Assembly (NCBI GenBank): GCA_964518595.1
Contig: CAZFHA010000001.1
Span: 124,001-188,000 of the forward strand
Direction: 5' to 3'
DNA from: CAZFHA01 sp964518595
GTDB lineage: Bacteria > Bacillota > Clostridia > Saccharofermentanales > Saccharofermentanaceae
DNA length: 64,000 bases
The notes beneath the pieces are model-generated. The model ran no database searches, was not told the DNA's origin, and saw only the letters and a list, made by a program, of their open reading frames with translations. A program made the position numbers and the translations under genes. The stretch's first letter is position 1; every line of letters starts with the position of its first letter. This document shows, one piece after another, positions 41,698-50,767 of the stretch.

Positions 41698-43974
41698 TTA
41701 TAGCACCAAAAAGAATTCTTCCTCCGTTAGGGAATATATCTTCTCCTCCACGCAAATCTTTACCGGAGAACCGCCCCATTCCAAGAGTTCTACCTTCAGC
41801 TTAGCGTCCTGATAGGTAACTTGGAGCAGCGATGCCTGAAAATAAAAACAAACTTGGAATCCAATCCACTGAGCAGGTAATTGCGGTTTTACATGAATCA
41901 TACCGCCCTGCTCTGTAATTCCGGCAAAGCCATGGAAGGCAATCTGCCAAGTACCGCCAAAGTTTGCATAATGCAAACCACTAATACTGTTGAGCTGCCG
42001 GTCTTCTACCTCCAGGAGGGCACATTTTTCAAAATAGCTATAGGCATACTCTTGACGATTTAAGATAGCAGCCATGAGCCCATAGGGAGCATAGCTCAGC
42101 GAACTATCATGAGCGGTTCTTGGCTCGTAATAGTCAAAAGCCAAGGCCTTTTGTGCCACCGAGTAATTTTCGCCAAACAGACACATGAGCAAGACTACAT
42201 CTGCTTGCTTAGTTACTTGATAAAGCGGAAGCGCCTCATAGGGCAAGGTAGAGTCAATTATCCGCTTGGCTGTAGGTTTGGCTTTGGCCAAAGGCAGTGG
42301 ACGCCGTAGGTGGTAGCGATTATCTTCCAAAATAAGATTTGATCCCGGTAAGTAGGGTATGGCTAGATTCTCCGCCACCGCTTTACATAACTGATACTCT
42401 TCTTCGGTAAATCGAATGTTTTCTTGAAGCTCTTCCCAAGGCTTTGGCCACTGGGACCTGAGAAGATCCACCGCTTTACTGGCTAAAGTGAGATTATAAG
42501 CGGCCATAGTATTAGTATAGGCATTATCATCCACATAGACATCATATTCGTTGGGACCCCGAACAGCCCGAATATGATATTTCTGGTCGTTTTCATCGTA
42601 GTCACAACGGCTTAGCCAAAAGCGAGCCGTCTCTAGGAGTATCTCCCCACCTCCCTGAGGCAAAAATGACCAGTCGCCGGTAATTTGCATATATTTGCCA
42701 ATACTGTAAGCAATGTCTGCCACAATATGAATAGCATAAAAAGCCCCACCTTCTTCAATGGTCTGTTCTCTCCCTTTCCTGTCGACCTGCCAAGGATAGA
42801 GCGCCCCCCGAAACCAGAGTTCAGCCGCTCGTTTCCTTGCTTCATCTAGGGTTTGGTAGCGAAAGGACAAGAGTCTTTTGGCTGATAGAGGCTCACTCCA
42901 ACAGAAGAAGGGCAGCTGAAATATTTCATTGTCCCAAAAGACACAGCCCTCATACATTTCGCCGCTCAGTCCCCGGGCACCGATGGAAGCTTTCACCTGA
43001 TGGAGCGGGCAAGCTGCTAACAGTTCGAAGATATTGTATCGTAAAGCGCCCTGATCTCGCTCCAATCCTTGAATGCGAAAATCAGCCGTTTTCCATCGTT
43101 TATTCCAACAGGCACTATGACTAGAAAGAGCAGCGTTATAGTCAACTGGCCTTTGCACCAAAGAACTCTGTTCCAGTGCTAACTCTGAAGTTTCAAAATC
43201 AGCATAGATATGAACTACCTTTTCCAGAGTTAGTTGATCTCCGGATTGTAGTAATACTTGAGCGCCCTCCCCTATAGCCAAAGGTGTACGTACAGCCTCC
43301 CCATAAACAGTTCTTTGATTTTTGAGCCAGCGCAGTTTTTGAGCCAAAAACAACCGTGTTTTCTCTTGGTTATCCAGTTCTAACTCCATGGCATAGGCTG
43401 TGGAGCTATTAGGTAGTGAAAAATGCTTTCTACCGGGCTGAATAGGCAAGGGCTCACAGCTTTGCCAATTCAGATTACTCACATCCGTATCGATCATAGC
43501 CATCATGCCTAATTGACAGTGGCCTTCCAAACAAGTGATAGTAACGGACTGCCAGATCTGATGTAGTGTATCTAAGTCTGCAAACCGCCGAAAGGTTAGG
43601 GATAGAAGAGCCCCTTCCACCGGTAATTGATAGGATCTACTATATTCACCATTTTGCAAGTTAAGCTCTTGGGTAAAATTCTGAACAAAATCCGTTGAGG
43701 GTGCTCTGCGTTTTCCATCAACAGTTAAATCAAGCCGTAAGACCTGAGGGAGATTGCAAAGTTCACTGCTGGGGCCACTACAAACCTCGCTATAGCCTTG
43801 GCCAAAAACACCGGCCATATATATGCCTCCCAGTCGGCCAATACCCTCTGTCTCTTCTTCAAAAAAGCCACGGATACCAAATACCCCATTACCGGTAGTG
43901 AAAAGGGCATCTCGACTAAATCTTTTCACCTGATCTAATTCTTTTGAAACAATTTTCCATGCAGAAATTTCCAT
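41698..43974 (-). CDS. GH65 family glycoside phosphorylase (kojibiose/maltose phosphorylase type)
   Basis: A 758-residue enzyme of glycoside hydrolase family 65: N-terminal beta-sandwich (about 1-260), helical linker, (alpha/alpha)6 barrel and C-terminal beta-sheet. The general acid is Glu476 in RGPNEYDVYVDDNAYTN. WDNEIFQLPFF (347-357), GALYPWQVD and the phosphate-side segments SSLSYAPYG and GLHYANFGGTWQIAFHGFAGI are all present. It should split an alpha-glucosyl disaccharide with phosphate to beta-glucose 1-phosphate plus a sugar; linkage cannot be read. The usual partner, beta-phosphoglucomutase, is not adjacent. It lies three bases after the CUT1 importer genes, so the disaccharide is probably imported by them. 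Confidence 0.92.
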   Translation of the reverse strand: MEISAWKIVSKELDQVKRFSRDALFTTGNGVFGIRGFFEEETEGIGRLGGIYMAGVFGQGYSEVCSGPSSELCNLPQVLRLDLTVDGKRRAPSTDFVQNFTQELNLQNGEYSRSYQLPVEGALLSLTFRRFADLDTLHQIWQSVTITCLEGHCQLGMMAMIDTDVSNLNWQSCEPLPIQPGRKHFSLPNSSTAYAMELELDNQEKTRLFLAQKLRWLKNQRTVYGEAVRTPLAIGEGAQVLLQSGDQLTLEKVVHIYADFETSELALEQSSLVQRPVDYNAALSSHSACWNKRWKTADFRIQGLERDQGALRYNIFELLAACPLHQVKASIGARGLSGEMYEGCVFWDNEIFQLPFFCWSEPLSAKRLLSFRYQTLDEARKRAAELWFRGALYPWQVDRKGREQTIEEGGAFYAIHIVADIAYSIGKYMQITGDWSFLPQGGGEILLETARFWLSRCDYDENDQKYHIRAVRGPNEYDVYVDDNAYTNTMAAYNLTLASKAVDLLRSQWPKPWEELQENIRFTEEEYQLCKAVAENLAIPYLPGSNLILEDNRYHLRRPLPLAKAKPTAKRIIDSTLPYEALPLYQVTKQADVVLLMCLFGENYSVAQKALAFDYYEPRTAHDSSLSYAPYGLMAAILNRQEYAYSYFEKCALLEVEDRQLNSISGLHYANFGGTWQIAFHGFAGITEQGGMIHVKPQLPAQWIGFQVCFYFQASLLQVTYQDAKLKVELLEWGGSPVKICVEEKIYSLTEEEFFLVL

Positions 43975-43977
43975 ATT

Positions 43978-44796
43978 TTACTCCTTTAAACCGGAAGTGG
44001 CCACGCCTTGGATGAAGTGTTTTTGTAAAACCAAAAACAATACCAACATCGGAATGGTGATGACGACTACTCCTGCCATGGTTAGGTTGGTACGGTTAAA
44101 GTAGGTATCTTTTAGGGTATTTAACCCCACAACCAAGGTGAAGTATTCTTCCGAAGTGGTAAAAGTCGCCGGTACGAGATAGGCATTCCAAGACTGGGTA
44201 AAGTTAAAAATAGTAATGGTAATAATAATTGGCTTGGCTAAAGGCATGACAATATGAAAAAACGTCCCCCGATGACTAAGTCCGTCAATTCGGGCAGCTT
44301 CCAAAAGATCATTGGGTATGGTGACGAAAAACTGCCGCGCCATGAATATGTAGAGTGAATTCATCAGGAAGGGAACTGTCAGACCGGCCATGGTATTGAT
44401 CCATCCTAGACGTGCCACCGTAATATAAAGTGGCGTTAATAAAACCTGAAAGGGAATCATCAAAGTGATTAATACCAATAAGTACGCCAAACCACGTCCT
44501 CTAAAACGTAACTTAGCCAAAGCATAGCCGGCCAGTAGACTGGTAAAAAGTTGGCCCAGCAGGGTAATACTGGCCATAATAAAGGTATTGGAAAACCATC
44601 GTCCCACAGGCCGTGAGGAAAAAAGCTGTCCATAAACATCCAAGGTAAAAACATTGGGAGAAACCAGCTTATTCACTTGATCCAAAGGCAGTAAGGAATT
44701 ATAGATAGCATAGAATAGTGGCAGACAAAACACTACTGCCAAGAGTAACAGAACAATATAAAAAATCGGCTTTTTAATTTGTTGTCTTATCTTCAT
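43978..44796 (-). CDS. Sugar ABC transporter permease (MalG type)
   Basis: A 272-residue permease with six helices. The cytoplasmic EAA loop EAARIDGLSHRGTFFHIVMPLAKP docks the ATPase. It is the second permease of a CUT1 oligosaccharide importer. ATG 44796 is chosen because GGGGGAG precedes it; this puts the start 10 bases past the upstream permease stop. The ATPase gene is not in the cluster, so a shared MsmX-like ATPase encoded elsewhere is expected. Confidence 0.93.
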   Translation of the reverse strand: MKIRQQIKKPIFYIVLLLLAVVFCLPLFYAIYNSLLPLDQVNKLVSPNVFTLDVYGQLFSSRPVGRWFSNTFIMASITLLGQLFTSLLAGYALAKLRFRGRGLAYLLVLITLMIPFQVLLTPLYITVARLGWINTMAGLTVPFLMNSLYIFMARQFFVTIPNDLLEAARIDGLSHRGTFFHIVMPLAKPIIITITIFNFTQSWNAYLVPATFTTSEEYFTLVVGLNTLKDTYFNRTNLTMAGVVVITIPMLVLFLVLQKHFIQGVATSGLKE

Positions 44797-44806
44797 CTTT
44801 CTCCCC

Positions 44807-45739
44807 CTAGGTATTATCCTCACCGGCGATTTTTTTCTGCACCACGGTGACCAGTAAAATCAGCAAAAACAAAACCACGGCAATGGCACTGCCATAACCC
44901 ATTTTGTAATAACGGAAAGAATTCATATAGAAATACGTCAGCATGGTACTGGTAGCACCGGCCGGAGAGCCTAGTTCTGTGCCACTATTAACGGCGGCAA
45001 TTTGATCAAAGAGTTGAAAGCACTGGATAATAGAGTAAGTGATAACTAAAAAAGATGTAGGTTTAAGCATGGGGAGAACCACAAAACGAAACTTTTGCCA
45101 ACCGGTGGCACCGTCGATATCCGCCGCTTCATAAACCGTTACCGGAATATTTTGCAGCCCGGCAATGTAGTAAACCATGTAGAAGCCAACCAGCTGCCAA
45201 ACAAACATCATTCCGATCAAGGGCATAGCTAACCTAACGTTAGCATTCCAAGTAGCATTGGGAAGCCCAAATAGGGTAAAGAAGCGAGTAAGTAGACCAT
45301 TTTTAACAAATAGATACATAAAAACCGTAGCTACGGCAATGGGAGCAATGATATAGGGCAAGTAATAGATTGTCCGAAAGATTCCCCGCCCTTTAAATTT
45401 GTTATTTAGAGCGTAAGCCATGGTCAAGGAGATAAGGGTTAATATCGGCACTACAATGATTACAAAAAGAACCGTATTCCAAAGGGCACCATTTTTAAAA
45501 CCAATAAATTTGGGGTCTTGAAAAAGGCGAATATAGTTCCCTAGTCCAACAAAGCGCTTAGCCGCCTCATTAGCAAAATTATAGTCAAAAAAACTAATGT
45601 AAATAGCTTGTCCAAAGGGTACTACAAACCAGATTAGCCAAAGCAGTGCCGCCGGAAGGATAAATAAATACCCTGTTAGCTTTTCGTCTTTGCTGACTTG
45701 TTTGTAATACGCCCGATTAGATAAAAGGCGTTTTTTCAT
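44807..45739 (-). CDS. Sugar ABC transporter permease (MalF/UgpA type)
   Basis: A 310-residue permease with six helices and the EAA loop YEAADIDGATGWQKFRFVVLPMLKP. It is the first permease of the CUT1 importer, located 89 bases after the binding-protein gene and followed closely by the MalG-type partner. Its N-terminus (KDEKLTGYLFILPAALLWLIWFVVPFGQAIYISFFD) is typical of the family. Confidence 0.93.
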   Translation of the reverse strand: MKKRLLSNRAYYKQVSKDEKLTGYLFILPAALLWLIWFVVPFGQAIYISFFDYNFANEAAKRFVGLGNYIRLFQDPKFIGFKNGALWNTVLFVIIVVPILTLISLTMAYALNNKFKGRGIFRTIYYLPYIIAPIAVATVFMYLFVKNGLLTRFFTLFGLPNATWNANVRLAMPLIGMMFVWQLVGFYMVYYIAGLQNIPVTVYEAADIDGATGWQKFRFVVLPMLKPTSFLVITYSIIQCFQLFDQIAAVNSGTELGSPAGATSTMLTYFYMNSFRYYKMGYGSAIAVVLFLLILLVTVVQKKIAGEDNT

Positions 45740-45828
45740 TATATCTCTCCTAGAAAATCGTTATAAAAAAAGCTAAAAGCAGGGAAAGATTTCCCTCTCC
45801 CTGCTCGCATCTGAAGTCAGTAAAAAAA

Positions 45829-47115
45829 TTATTGTTTGCCGTAGGTAGCAGCTAAATTATCAAGAATTTCCTTAGGTGTGGTGGTTTCTCCACCATAAAT
45901 TACACCTTCTAAGGCAGTAATAAAATCCGTTTGGAAGGCAGCATCTGCGGGGTAGTTAAAACCGGTTGAATACTGCTCATATTCACTAAGCACGGCCAGC
46001 TTGGGATTAAGTTCTAAGAAAGTACTCATAACTTCCGGATTGCTGGGGCGGCCTCCGGTGATCTCGGCATTAGCCTGCTGATATTCAGGACGAGCCATAA
46101 ATTCTGCTACTTTGCCAGCCAATTCAGGATTCTCGGTTCCCTTTACCACTGCATAAGCATAGGAGTGTAACGTACTGCCTTGCTTACCGTTACCACCGGG
46201 CATGGGAATAAAACTAAAGTTTACATTTGGAGCAGTTTCTTTCATAGTACCTACATACCAAGTACCGCCTGTGGACATAGCGCACAATTCAGAAGCGAAA
46301 ACTTCTCCATCCCAACTCTTCCCAGCATCTTTTGCTGTAGTAGCCAGACCCTCATTAAACATTTTAAAAATATAGGTCAGAGCTTCAATGTTCTCTGGGC
46401 TATTGATGGTCTGGCCACCGTTCCAGCCGCCACCAAAGGAATTCATATACTGTGTAGGATGGAAGATATTGCCGATATCTAGACAAAGGCCGACTACATC
46501 ATCTTTTGTCAGCACCTTAGAAGCTTCATACACTTCTTCCCAAGTTTTAGGATATTCTTTCAGTCCGGCGGCTTTCCACATATCATCATTAACAGCAAAT
46601 GTGGCAGGAGCGGCAGTGGTAGGAATACCATATTGTTTTCCGTCGATATTCCACACCTTCACTGAGCTATCGGAAAATTGCTTCATATCCAAGCTATAGT
46701 CATCTAAAGGTAGAAGCAAACCCTGATCAATAAGTTGTAAATGCTGTTCGTTAGTTAGATTCACGATGTCAGGAGCTGTTCCGGCAGCAATTTCTCCAGG
46801 AAGACGCTGATAAAATTCGGCTACACCTGGATACTGTTGTAAACGGACTTCTTTAACTTCAGGGAACTTTTCTTTAATACCTTCAATAGCCACAGCAAAG
46901 GCCTTGTCTTCTCCTGAAGAACCCCAATAACCTAAGGTCAGGGTGACACCATCCCCAGACATACTTGGCGAGGCAGTTGTTGCGCCAGAAGTATCCCCGG
47001 CCTTGGTGGTAGAACTGTCCTTGCTGTCAGTCGACGCTGCTGGAGCACAGGCGGCCAGCACAGATAGACTTAACAGGCCGGCTAATCCCACACTAAGTAA
47101 ACTCTTTAATTTCAT
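45829..47115 (-). CDS. Sugar ABC transporter substrate-binding lipoprotein (family 1)
   Basis: A 428-residue extracellular solute-binding protein. The signal peptide MKLKSLLSVGLAGLLSLSV ends in the lipobox LAAC (Cys about 22), followed by a Ser/Thr linker and a family 1 binding fold: LTLGYWGSSGEDKAF, AAGTAPDIVNL, KQYGIPTTAAPATFAVND, AGLKEYPKTWEEVYEASK. It delivers an oligosaccharide, probably the GH65 substrate, to the two permeases downstream. ATG 47115 has GGGAGGG upstream; the open frame extends six codons further without support. Confidence 0.92.
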   Translation of the reverse strand: MKLKSLLSVGLAGLLSLSVLAACAPAASTDSKDSSTTKAGDTSGATTASPSMSGDGVTLTLGYWGSSGEDKAFAVAIEGIKEKFPEVKEVRLQQYPGVAEFYQRLPGEIAAGTAPDIVNLTNEQHLQLIDQGLLLPLDDYSLDMKQFSDSSVKVWNIDGKQYGIPTTAAPATFAVNDDMWKAAGLKEYPKTWEEVYEASKVLTKDDVVGLCLDIGNIFHPTQYMNSFGGGWNGGQTINSPENIEALTYIFKMFNEGLATTAKDAGKSWDGEVFASELCAMSTGGTWYVGTMKETAPNVNFSFIPMPGGNGKQGSTLHSYAYAVVKGTENPELAGKVAEFMARPEYQQANAEITGGRPSNPEVMSTFLELNPKLAVLSEYEQYSTGFNYPADAAFQTDFITALEGVIYGGETTTPKEILDNLAATYGKQ

Positions 47116-47194
47116 TAAAATTCCCTCCCACATATTAGATAGTTGTAAAATCTACTTATCCATATTTTAGTGGAGCTTTTTCCTTCAGATAGTC

Positions 47195-47223
47195 TAATTA
47201 TTTGTCACTTCTATAAGGATCAA
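47195..47223 (-). promoter_or_regulatory. Candidate promoter of the SBP-permease-GH65 operon
   Basis: The minus strand reads TTGATC (47223-47218), 17 bases, TAATTA (47200-47195), 80 bases before the binding-protein start. It is moderate in quality, in keeping with control by the adjacent YesN-type regulator. Confidence 0.4.
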
Positions 47224-47306
47224 GTCCTATAGACTACTCTGTCAGACTGCCAAGCTTAATTTCACCACCACCCAAAGGAGAAAATAGCATTTTTTTGTTT
47301 TTTCTT

Positions 47307-48860
47307 CTATTTTCTTGTCCTATAGGTGTTTCGGTATTGATTAGGGGTCAGACCTGTCCCCTTTTTGAATACACTGGTAAAGTAGGCAGCAGAATTAAGA
47401 CCGCAAGCCTCAGCAATCTCATAATTCTTCAAGTTGGTGGTGGCTAATAACTCTTTGGCATGAGAAAGCCTCTTATTCATGATATAAACACTGATATTTT
47501 GTTTTACATTCCGGGAAAAAATACGGCTCAGATAGCTACTGCTAACGCCAATTTTTTCTGCGATACTTTCTAAGGAAAGATCTTCCATATAATGTTCTTC
47601 AATGTAGAGTAAAGCCCTTGAGGCAATGTGATTTTGGGGATTGACGGAAAATAAACCACCCTCAAATAAGGGGCGAATCTTTCCAACAATATCTATATAT
47701 TTATCTTCTGGACTAATGTCAGGAGCCGCAATACCATAAGAGGCACTAAGTTGCTTTAAAAAATCTTGGACCAAATAAATAAAAGCGTTTTTGTCAGGAA
47801 CAATCCAAGGTGGGCGGCAACTTTCATGAAAATCCGAAAATATTTCTTCCAGACTAAAGGCAATATGGTTCTCCTTTAGAATTTCATACAGGGTAAGTTT
47901 AAGCCGTTCTAAAGCTTGATAGAAACCATTTTCGTCCTGAAGGGAAGACTCCCAAATGGTTAGCTCTTCTGGAAAGAAAAAATTGCGTTGCATCAGTTGG
48001 GTTAACTTATTAAAAGTCCCATGCAATAGTTTTATCTGCTCAATTTTTTCAGACACTCCGATTATCACGGAAGTGTCCAAAAACACATTAATGTTTTGAT
48101 GTAAAGCCGAAACCGCCTCAGTTAAAACACCCCGTTCCTGATGAGCCCGCAAATGGGGCAAGGAATAAAGAATGATATAGGTCTCCGGTGCAAAGCGAAA
48201 TACCAAATGCGAAAATTTTTTATTTAGGCTTTCTGAAGCAATAACAGTCATAGCACCAAGCAGGACATCCTGCTCTTGCCTTTCATAGCGCATAATGAAG
48301 TGGCTATAATCTGGAATTCTTAAGAGAAAAAACCGTAAACCTGTACGAGTCAGTGGTATGGCATACTCTCGGCAAGAACTGTCAAAGCCTTCATCATCCA
48401 TGGTATTAGTTAAAAACAGATTGCTTAAAAAGGCTTGGCGCTTTTCTGCCAAGTCCACTGACTTTCCCTGGTTTGCCTCTCTAGTCCGGGAGGGCAGGGG
48501 AATTTTATCCAGATAATCAAATAAATCTCTAGCATCTAGTTCGCTTTTCAAGACATAATCATTGGCACCATATCGAATCGCCTGACGAGCCAACTCAAAA
48601 TTCTCATGGCAAGTCAGCATCATTACATAACCGTCAAAACCGGCCTGACGAATTTCTTTTAATACTTCCATCCCATTTTTTCCGGGAATAGTTATATCTA
48701 GCAGGACAATCTCCGGCTGCTTTTGCAAAATTAACTCAATAGCCTTATTTCCATCCTCGCTTTCTCCCACAACAGCATATTCTGTCCCCCGCTGTGCCAG
48801 CATGGTACAGATGCCTAAGCGTACTAAAGATTCGTCTTCAACCACCAGCACTCGTTTCAC
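47307..48860 (-). CDS. YesN-type response regulator (receiver + AraC HTH)
   Basis: A 517-residue regulator. The receiver domain (1-125) has VLVVEDESLVRLG, the phospho-acceptor in EIVLLDITIPGKNG and the Lys in DYVLKSELD. A long middle region of unknown fold follows, and the AraC-type DNA-binding pair is at the end (about 420-515; SLESIAEKIGVSSSYLSRIFSRNVKQNISVYI, then YEIAEACGLNSAAYFTSVFKKGTGLTPNQYR). It overlaps the kinase gene and should switch on the adjacent importer/GH65 operon in response to an extracellular sugar. GTG 48860 has GGGGGGA upstream; a TTG at 48866 is possible. Confidence 0.9.
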   Translation of the reverse strand: MKRVLVVEDESLVRLGICTMLAQRGTEYAVVGESEDGNKAIELILQKQPEIVLLDITIPGKNGMEVLKEIRQAGFDGYVMMLTCHENFELARQAIRYGANDYVLKSELDARDLFDYLDKIPLPSRTREANQGKSVDLAEKRQAFLSNLFLTNTMDDEGFDSSCREYAIPLTRTGLRFFLLRIPDYSHFIMRYERQEQDVLLGAMTVIASESLNKKFSHLVFRFAPETYIILYSLPHLRAHQERGVLTEAVSALHQNINVFLDTSVIIGVSEKIEQIKLLHGTFNKLTQLMQRNFFFPEELTIWESSLQDENGFYQALERLKLTLYEILKENHIAFSLEEIFSDFHESCRPPWIVPDKNAFIYLVQDFLKQLSASYGIAAPDISPEDKYIDIVGKIRPLFEGGLFSVNPQNHIASRALLYIEEHYMEDLSLESIAEKIGVSSSYLSRIFSRNVKQNISVYIMNKRLSHAKELLATTNLKNYEIAEACGLNSAAYFTSVFKKGTGLTPNQYRNTYRTRK

Positions 48861-50607
48861 TCTCAATCCCCCCTATGTCATATTCCGCCGGAATCATAAT
48901 CTGCACCTGAGTATAAACACCCACAGCACTGTGGATTTCTATCCCATACTGATTCCCATAAACTAATCTGATTCTTTCCTTGACATTTTTTACACCAATC
49001 CGGTTCATTTTGCCAGCCTCACTACCGCCGAGCCCGGCAAGCATACCTTCAATTTGATTCTGCTCCATGCCGCAGCCATTATCCCAAATTTCATAACATA
49101 TACAGCTATTTTCCAGCCCTATAGATATCTTTAAAAGTCCCTTGCCTTCCATCCCATTAAAACCGTGGAAAATACTATTTTCCAGAAAGGGCTGAACCAT
49201 GTATTTAAGGGTATAACAATCTAAAACCACCGGGTGAACATCAAACTCTACCTCAAATCGATTAGGATAGCGCATAGATAAAATATTAATATAATGCTCC
49301 AGCTGCTCAATTTCAGTACTAATTTTTATCTTGTTACAAGTGTCACGAAAGGTAAAACTTAAGACCTTGGCCAAGTCACTGAGAGAACTCTCAATGGCCG
49401 TATTCCCCTGCAAAAAAGCCATCCATTTAATAGAGTTAAGAGTGTTAAGTAAAAAATGAGGCGAGATCTGAGCTTGCAATGCCAGAAATTCTGCTTTTCG
49501 TTTATCCTCCTGTTCCTGAAGAATATCTTGAAATAATTTCTGCATGTGCTCAGCCATGCTATTAAATAGCTCGCAAATTTCACCGAATTCTCCACCCACG
49601 GCTACTTTGGCTCTAACACTTAAATCCCCATCCCTTGCTAACTTCATACAACGATTCAGTTGGCGCACCGGAATCATCGTACGATCACTCAGTATTTCTG
49701 CTAAAACAAAAGCAGCGCCGATAAGCAGAATAGCAGCAATGGTAATAACGATAAAGGTTCCTGTTGCCGACTGGTAAATAGTTGATAAGGGCAGTTGTGA
49801 CGTCAGCTGATAATGGTAAGTTTCGTTCTGCTGCACACTGGTAAGCCATGGCAGATTGTTCTGAAAAGGAACTTCGGTAAAACTCCCCTTCCCGGTAACA
49901 TATATCTGCTGTCCAAAGGAGTCGGAGAAAGTAATACTTCCCTGCTGGGTAATCAGGGCATTTTCCCAAACATAATCCAGATCCTTAATATTAATATCCA
50001 CCCGAACAACGCCTAATACCTTGTCGGTACCAGCGTCAATTAGCAATCTGGCTAAACAAAGCTTAGCTTCATTCTGAGGATAGAGTTGATCCTCTTCTAA
50101 AGCAAAGACACAGACTTCCCGCTTGGACTTTAGTAAATTCACATACCAATCTTGCTGTTCCCAATCCTTAAGATTAGGAGATCGGCTCTGACGGTTTTTG
50201 TAGCTGGCTAACTGAGAATTCTGGGCGATTAAAGTAATTCCTCCAATCACTTGATTGCGGTAAAAAACACTGTTATAGAGTTGCCCGGCAATAGTATCTT
50301 GATCTTGATAAATAGTTTGGCGGTTATCCGCTTTGCTATAATCTTTTTTTAAAATATTGTAGGTTTTGGGATCTAGTACCGGGGTCAAAGAGGCTTCATC
50401 CATAAAGTCAATTATGCCGTCAAAAGTTAGCATCATTTGTTGATTAACTGCATTCAAGGACAGTTGCGCTCCCGACTTTAAAGAAGTGAAGGAATACCAA
50501 ATCATAGCGCTATAGCTAGCTAAAACAATAGCAATGCCCATGCTGAGGCAAATCATTTTAATACGAGTTTTAAGTTTAATGTTCCATCCGCCTTCCATCG
50601 CTCCCAA
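48838..50607 (-). CDS. YesM-type sensor histidine kinase
   Basis: A 589-residue membrane kinase with two helices (about 12-35 and 290-315) flanking an extracellular Cache-like sensor of about 250 residues. HAMP, a His_kinase domain with the phosphorylated His in LQAQISPHFLLNTLN, and an ATPase domain (N-box PFLENSIFHG, G-box WDNGCGM) follow. It signals to the overlapping regulator gene. TGCTATACT at 50650-50642 is an extended -10 promoter candidate. The start codon is uncertain: the assigned one is TTG near a GGGAG. Confidence 0.92.
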   Translation of the reverse strand: MGAMEGGWNIKLKTRIKMICLSMGIAIVLASYSAMIWYSFTSLKSGAQLSLNAVNQQMMLTFDGIIDFMDEASLTPVLDPKTYNILKKDYSKADNRQTIYQDQDTIAGQLYNSVFYRNQVIGGITLIAQNSQLASYKNRQSRSPNLKDWEQQDWYVNLLKSKREVCVFALEEDQLYPQNEAKLCLARLLIDAGTDKVLGVVRVDINIKDLDYVWENALITQQGSITFSDSFGQQIYVTGKGSFTEVPFQNNLPWLTSVQQNETYHYQLTSQLPLSTIYQSATGTFIVITIAAILLIGAAFVLAEILSDRTMIPVRQLNRCMKLARDGDLSVRAKVAVGGEFGEICELFNSMAEHMQKLFQDILQEQEDKRKAEFLALQAQISPHFLLNTLNSIKWMAFLQGNTAIESSLSDLAKVLSFTFRDTCNKIKISTEIEQLEHYINILSMRYPNRFEVEFDVHPVVLDCYTLKYMVQPFLENSIFHGFNGMEGKGLLKISIGLENSCICYEIWDNGCGMEQNQIEGMLAGLGGSEAGKMNRIGVKNVKERIRLVYGNQYGIEIHSAVGVYTQVQIMIPAEYDIGGIESETSAGG

Positions 50608-50701
50608 GAAATATGTGACCCTACCGGCATGTAACGTCTAAAGTATAGCATAGTCTGAAAACCCTTGGCTTTGCGTCAACTGTTGAGCCGACTGCATTTT
50701 G

Positions 50702-50749
50702 AAAAGAGGTGCAGCAAAGCTTCTGACCAGACAGAAAACTTGCTGCACC
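50702..50749 (-). terminator. Terminator of the GH101-like gene
   Basis: Arms GGTGCAGCAA (50708-50717) and TTGCTGCACC (50740-50749) with a 22-base loop, followed on the minus strand by CTCTTTTC. It begins 19 bases past the stop codon and isolates the giant gene from the kinase gene. Confidence 0.8.
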
Positions 50750-50767
50750 CATACATTACCAGATCAC